Shown here piece by piece: positions 62,369 to 64,000 of a stretch of 64,000 nucleotides of DNA (position 1 is the stretch's first letter; each line of letters starts with the position of its first letter). The position numbers and the translations under genes were made by a program. Location: NCBI GenBank assembly GCA_026129545.1, contig JAHCHX010000001.1:743501-807500 (forward strand). The letters run 5' to 3'. Under the pieces are notes generated by a model, which was not told where the DNA came from, made no database searches, and saw only the letters and a program-made list of their open reading frames with translations. This DNA comes from Saprospiraceae bacterium (GTDB lineage Bacteria > Bacteroidota > Bacteroidia > Chitinophagales > Saprospiraceae).

Positions 62369-62588
62369 GGTGCAGCGCTCGGTGTTTGTGGCACCTTATT
62401 TGGAGCGCAAGCACCTTGTGCGCCTGCGCGGTGCCTTGAAGCAATGTTATGCCCGACAACCCCTGTCGCCCGACGACAGCCTGCTCTTGGTGCCACTGCG
62501 CGAGGAATATGTGGCCGACATAGAGGTGCTGGGGGTTAACAATATAATTACGGCCCTGGCTGAAAAGCCTTTGAAAATAATGCTGTGA
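62283..62588 (+). CDS. cas2: CRISPR-associated Cas2
   Basis: Small ferredoxin-fold partner of Cas1 in spacer insertion, 101 residues. Starts MHFVICYDIENDRLRARTAK, where YDI is the usual strand 1 motif with the conserved Asp, followed by GCHRVQRSVFVA and SLLLVPLREEYVADIEVLG. Length and pattern fit. It begins within the preceding gene and ends 61 bases before the first repeat. Confidence 0.9.
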   Translation: MHFVICYDIENDRLRARTAKILERHGCHRVQRSVFVAPYLERKHLVRLRGALKQCYARQPLSPDDSLLLVPLREEYVADIEVLGVNNIITALAEKPLKIML

Positions 62589-62592
62589 AACA

Positions 62593-62625
62593 CTTGGCGA
62601 AGCGGGAAGGAGTTGACTACCTTCG
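62593..62625 (+). promoter_or_regulatory. Possible array promoter in the cas2-array gap
   Basis: CTTG (62593-62596), 21 bases, then TACCTTCG (62618-62625) is a near match to the Bacteroidota promoter form, 24 bases before the first repeat. If real, the array is transcribed rightward and this 61-base gap is the leader end. Confidence 0.35.
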
Positions 62626-62649
62626 CAGTACGCATAAGCCGTATTACGG

Positions 62650-64000
62650 CTCTAAAAGCATATTCGAGCAAGGAAGAATTGCGACTTTCGGCGGAGAATT
62701 TTTTGAGGTTTTTGATGATGCCTCTAAAAGCATATTCGAGCAAGGAAGAATTGCGACGATTTGATAATCTGTTTGAACAAAATGAGAACCTTCACTCTAA
62801 AAGCATATTCGAGCAAGGAAGAATTGCGACTCAGGAAACGTCTATCCTGTAGAAAATGCAATTACTCTAAAAGCATATTCGAGCAAGGAAGAATTGCGAC
62901 ATTATTAACTGAATATGTGTAGGTTATCTGACATTCTCTAAAAGCATATTCGAGCAAGGAAGAATTGCGACAAAATTCTCATAATAATTATGAAAATTAA
63001 AGTGGTCTCTAAAAGCATATTCGAGCAAGGAAGAATTGCGACCCTTCCGAAAGGAAAATTGAGGGGAAACCCTGTGTAACTCTAAAAGCATATTCGAGCA
63101 AGGAAGAATTGCGACCCCTGTAATTCAGGTCGGAGAAGTCAAAAGAGGCTCCTCTAAAAGCATATTCGAGCAAGGAAGAATTGCGACAGTCAGGGTCAAT
63201 TTGGCCAGATAATCTGGTCGACTCTAAAAGCATATTCGAGCAAGGAAGAATTGCGACAATGGTATAATTTCCGGCCTTATTCGTCGGCAGGTCCTCTAAA
63301 AGCATATTCGAGCAAGGAAGAATTGCGACTGTAGGGAATAATCGTGACCCCTGTTTCATTTTTCCTCTAAAAGCATATTCGAGCAAGGAAGAATTGCGAC
63401 TCCGCGCCCGGAAACTGGCTGCTAACCGCGCCTGTCTCTAAAAGCATATTCGAGCAAGGAAGAATTGCGACCCCAAGACTTTTGCCAGCGACCTTTTGCC
63501 CAGCTATCTCTAAAAGCATATTCGAGCAAGGAAGAATTGCGACTCTTTTCTGAAAAAATGTGGTTTTAGATTCATCATCTCTCTAAAAGCATATTCGAGC
63601 AAGGAAGAATTGCGACAGTTGGCTATTAGCTCTTCGTAGAAGAAGAAACTCTCTAAAAGCATATTCGAGCAAGGAAGAATTGCGACTGTATTCGTGCCGT
63701 TCGTGAGTTTCCCCCAGATTACTCTAAAAGCATATTCGAGCAAGGAAGAATTGCGACAATAAAGACCTGTGACCAATAGTAAATTTCTGCCTCTCTAAAA
63801 GCATATTCGAGCAAGGAAGAATTGCGACTTCTCCGCTGTCACTAATACTAGTTTCTAGTACGTCTCTAAAAGCATATTCGAGCAAGGAAGAATTGCGACC
63901 CTACTTCTAGATTCGCGGCAGTCTGCTTAGGATTTCTCTAAAAGCATATTCGAGCAAGGAAGAATTGCGACTCGAAAGCAACTAACGGAGGGGCTCAACG
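62650..64000 (+). CRISPR. CRISPR array: 19 identical 36-bp repeats, 18 full spacers, continues past the window
   Basis: Repeats of 36 bases run CTCTAAAAGCATATTCGAGC, then AAGGAAGAATTGCGAC. They start at 62650, 62722, 62795, 62865, 62936, 63007, 63080, 63152, 63222, 63294, 63365, 63436, 63508, 63581, 63651, 63722, 63793, 63864 and 63936. Spacers are 34-37 bases, all different by eye, and the last is cut at 64000. I see no mismatch among repeats, so the array looks active or recently so. The repeat has no strong palindrome and is unlike the I-B-type repeat remnants at 1037. Orientation is uncertain; the cas2 side is the likely leader side. The short minus-strand frames here are repeat artefacts. 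Confidence 0.98.

Noticed and set aside
62640..63860. Short frames in the array with recurring MLEYAFR and SKSIFEQGRIAT peptides
   Set aside because: These are translations of the CRISPR repeat on either strand, not proteins.
60083..64000. Treating the right-hand cas1/cas2/array as the adaptation part of the left-hand I-B system
   Set aside because: They are about 57 kb apart, and the 36-bp repeat is unlike the I-B-type repeat remnants at 1037. A trans link cannot be excluded, but nothing in the sequence supports it.

Overview
The window looks like a chromosome segment from a Bacteroidota bacterium, probably a Saprospiria-type environmental lineage (the phylum is well supported, the class is inference). 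Evidence for the phylum: secreted proteins with type IX secretion (T9SS) type A and type B C-terminal domains, a LytS/LytTR-type propeller sensor with its regulator, a fused 2-oxoacid dehydrogenase E1, and many start codons preceded by the Bacteroidota -7 promoter element TAnnTTTG, often only a few bases from the ATG. No rRNA is present and there is one tRNA-Arg.

Layout. 1-3029: left-running type I-B CRISPR operon (WYL regulator, cas6, then cas8b cut by the window edge). The cas6-cas8b gap holds two degenerate I-B-like repeats flanking a pseudo-spacer that partly matches the presumed cas8b promoter. 3407-9247: secreted proteins, including two collagen-like proteins with S74 chaperone ends. 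9287-13614: sensor kinase and LytTR regulator. 13910-28050: metabolic and envelope genes ending in a 1976-residue T9SS adhesin. 28151-34566: acyltransferase, unknown proteins, a frameshifted membrane-protein gene, E2 acyltransferase. 34839-48508: tRNA-Arg, second acyltransferase, GH13-like enzyme, AP2/HNH-like protein, miaE, trmH-like, ynfA-like, E1 dehydrogenase, arginyl-transferase-like gene, lysA, CotH-like gene. 48979-57945: ECF sigma factor with a tiny membrane partner, PMT-like protein with TPRs, murI, ccmE, an Ntn hydrolase, ccmF. 58058-59638: IS3 scar beside a broken T9SS gene, then trxB. 60083-64000: cas1, a secreted membrane protein, cas2 and a CRISPR array of 19 identical 36-bp repeats that runs off the right edge.

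Intergenic DNA is rich in short non-coding palindromic or MITE-like families: a ~105-bp element in five copies, a ~108-129-bp element in two copies (one just upstream of cas1), two hairpins with a constant inner loop and different outer stems, GATTTAC heptamer tracts, and 73-bp tandem repeats between cas1 and cas2.

The two CRISPR loci are distinct. The left one has I-B effector genes and I-B-like repeat remnants. The right one has an adaptation pair and an unrelated repeat, with no effector in view. The strongest candidate for a new system is the mini-CRISPR between cas6 and cas8b, which is arranged like the Cas-regulating RNAs (CreR/CreA) known from other CRISPR-Cas loci. The second is the secreted protein whose gene lies between cas1 and cas2 and overlaps cas2.
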